Below are positions 40,916 to 41,382 of a DNA stretch of 41,382 nt, one piece after another. The translations under genes and the position numbers were made by a program. A model generated the notes under the pieces. It was not told where the DNA came from. It did not search any database and saw only the letters and a program-made list of their open reading frames with translations. The DNA is from Clostridia bacterium (GTDB taxonomy: Bacteria; Bacillota; Clostridia; Oscillospirales; Acutalibacteraceae), in contig JAFQEL010000021.1 of NCBI GenBank assembly GCA_017399065.1, positions 1 through 41,382 on the forward strand. Direction: 5' to 3'. Numbering within the stretch: position 1 is the stretch's first letter; each line of letters opens with the position of its first letter.

Positions 40916-41382
40916 AGCGCCATCTCCTTTCTTTGTCTCAATTTTAACGGAAATAACACCCAGGGTCTACCAACCTGTGTTTACAATGTAAAAAAAATCC
41001 CTATGTAAACCTGAGTTTACATAAGAATTTAATTGCATATCGCGTTGCGAAGCAACATATCGAATTGAAGATATATCGCAAATCCCGTAAGGGATTTATA
41101 TCGCTGAAGTTTTTCAATAATGTGACCTTGCGGTCACACGATATATTTTGTTTCACAAAATTCGATATAATCTCATATTCATTCTATTGCGATATAGGCT
41201 CGTTTCTCTCGCCTGCGATATGATATAAATCCCCTCGCGCGCCGCAGCGCATATCGCGTTGCGAAGCAACATATCGAATCGAAGATATATCGCAAATCCC
41301 ATAAGGGATTTATATCGCTGAAGTTTTTCAAAAATGTGACCTTGCGGTCACACGATATATTTTGTTTCACAAAATCCGATAT
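40916..41382. repeat. Regulatory region and a long GCGATAT-type array cut by the window end
   Basis: There is no gene. 40976-41022 holds operator-like sequence (listed separately). 41035-41382 is a long hairpin array with joining word ATATCGC/GCGATAT and hairpins GTTGC/GCAAC (loop GAA), AAATCCC/GGGATTT (loop GTAA), TGTGACC/GGTCACA (loop TTGC) and TTTTGT/ACAAAA. Bases 41035-41168 recur at 41249-41382 with few changes, a 214-bp step. The array runs on past the window. Confidence 0.85.
41003..41022. promoter_or_regulatory. Inverted repeat, candidate operator
   Basis: Perfect 8-4-8 inverted repeat (ATGTAAAC, GTTTACAT). A related half-site pair lies at about 40972-40992, with AACCTG(T/A)GTTTACA in both. 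Two similar sites upstream of the minus-strand hypothetical gene suggest binding of a dimeric repressor. Confidence 0.5.

Overview
The window looks like chromosomal DNA of an uncultured, probably gut-dwelling, Gram-positive anaerobe of the class Clostridia (Oscillospiraceae/Ruminococcaceae-like). This is inferred from several things: strong AGGAGG-type ribosome binding sites with occasional GTG and TTG starts, several single-membrane lipoproteins, a sensory-type [FeFe]-hydrogenase gene set, glycan-degrading enzymes (GH38, GH127, GH106-like), and many short dispersed hairpin repeats. I saw no rRNA, tRNA, CRISPR array, transposase or phage gene.

Layout. 1-868 is a repeat field. 869-6373 holds a lipoprotein gene and then the cell-elongation genes mreB, mreC, mreD and a PBP2 gene; a hairpin array is inserted between mreC and mreD. 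6377-8005 holds a two-domain class II aldolase-like gene bracketed by two arrays of a different repeat. 8024-9559 is a ComM/YifB-type AAA+ ATPase. A minus-strand metallophosphoesterase follows. Then come a plus-strand run of D-Ala-D-Ala carboxypeptidase, GH38 alpha-mannosidase and hypoxanthine phosphoribosyltransferase. 16044-16400 is a four-helix-bundle (S23/IVS-like) gene broken by one in-frame stop.

The minus-strand block 20922-16557 reads DRTGG protein, RsbW-like ATPase, [hairpin array], sensory-type [FeFe] hydrogenase, second DRTGG protein, PHP phosphoesterase and a lipoprotein. Next, also on the minus strand, are a ZnuB-like permease with a DUF2019-like protein, an intact four-helix-bundle gene between two hairpin arrays, and the run acyltransferase-like, recF, family-4 uracil-DNA glycosylase. 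A GH127 arabinofuranosidase gene and a GH106-like glycosidase gene diverge from a shared promoter region with a palindromic operator candidate. Glycerol kinase, an LDH2/MDH2-family dehydrogenase and malic enzyme follow on the plus strand. The right end has a patatin-like lipase, inorganic pyrophosphatase, two lipoproteins, a membrane-anchored hypothetical protein and more repeats.

The most unusual content lies between the genes. At least eight blocks are arrays of short perfect hairpins with tri- or tetraloops, joined by the constant word GCGATAT(A). Other blocks have the same design but a different joining word (AAATCATG; GTTTTATT). The outermost hairpin often contains, or directly touches, the stop codon of the neighbouring gene. 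Both four-helix-bundle genes sit between inversely oriented arrays, each with its own joining word. This suggests, without proving it, that the arrays and these small proteins belong to one system. A separate ~240-bp element occurs three times; its outer pairing is conserved and its inner stem has three unrelated but self-complementary sequences, as expected for a structured RNA or DNA element.
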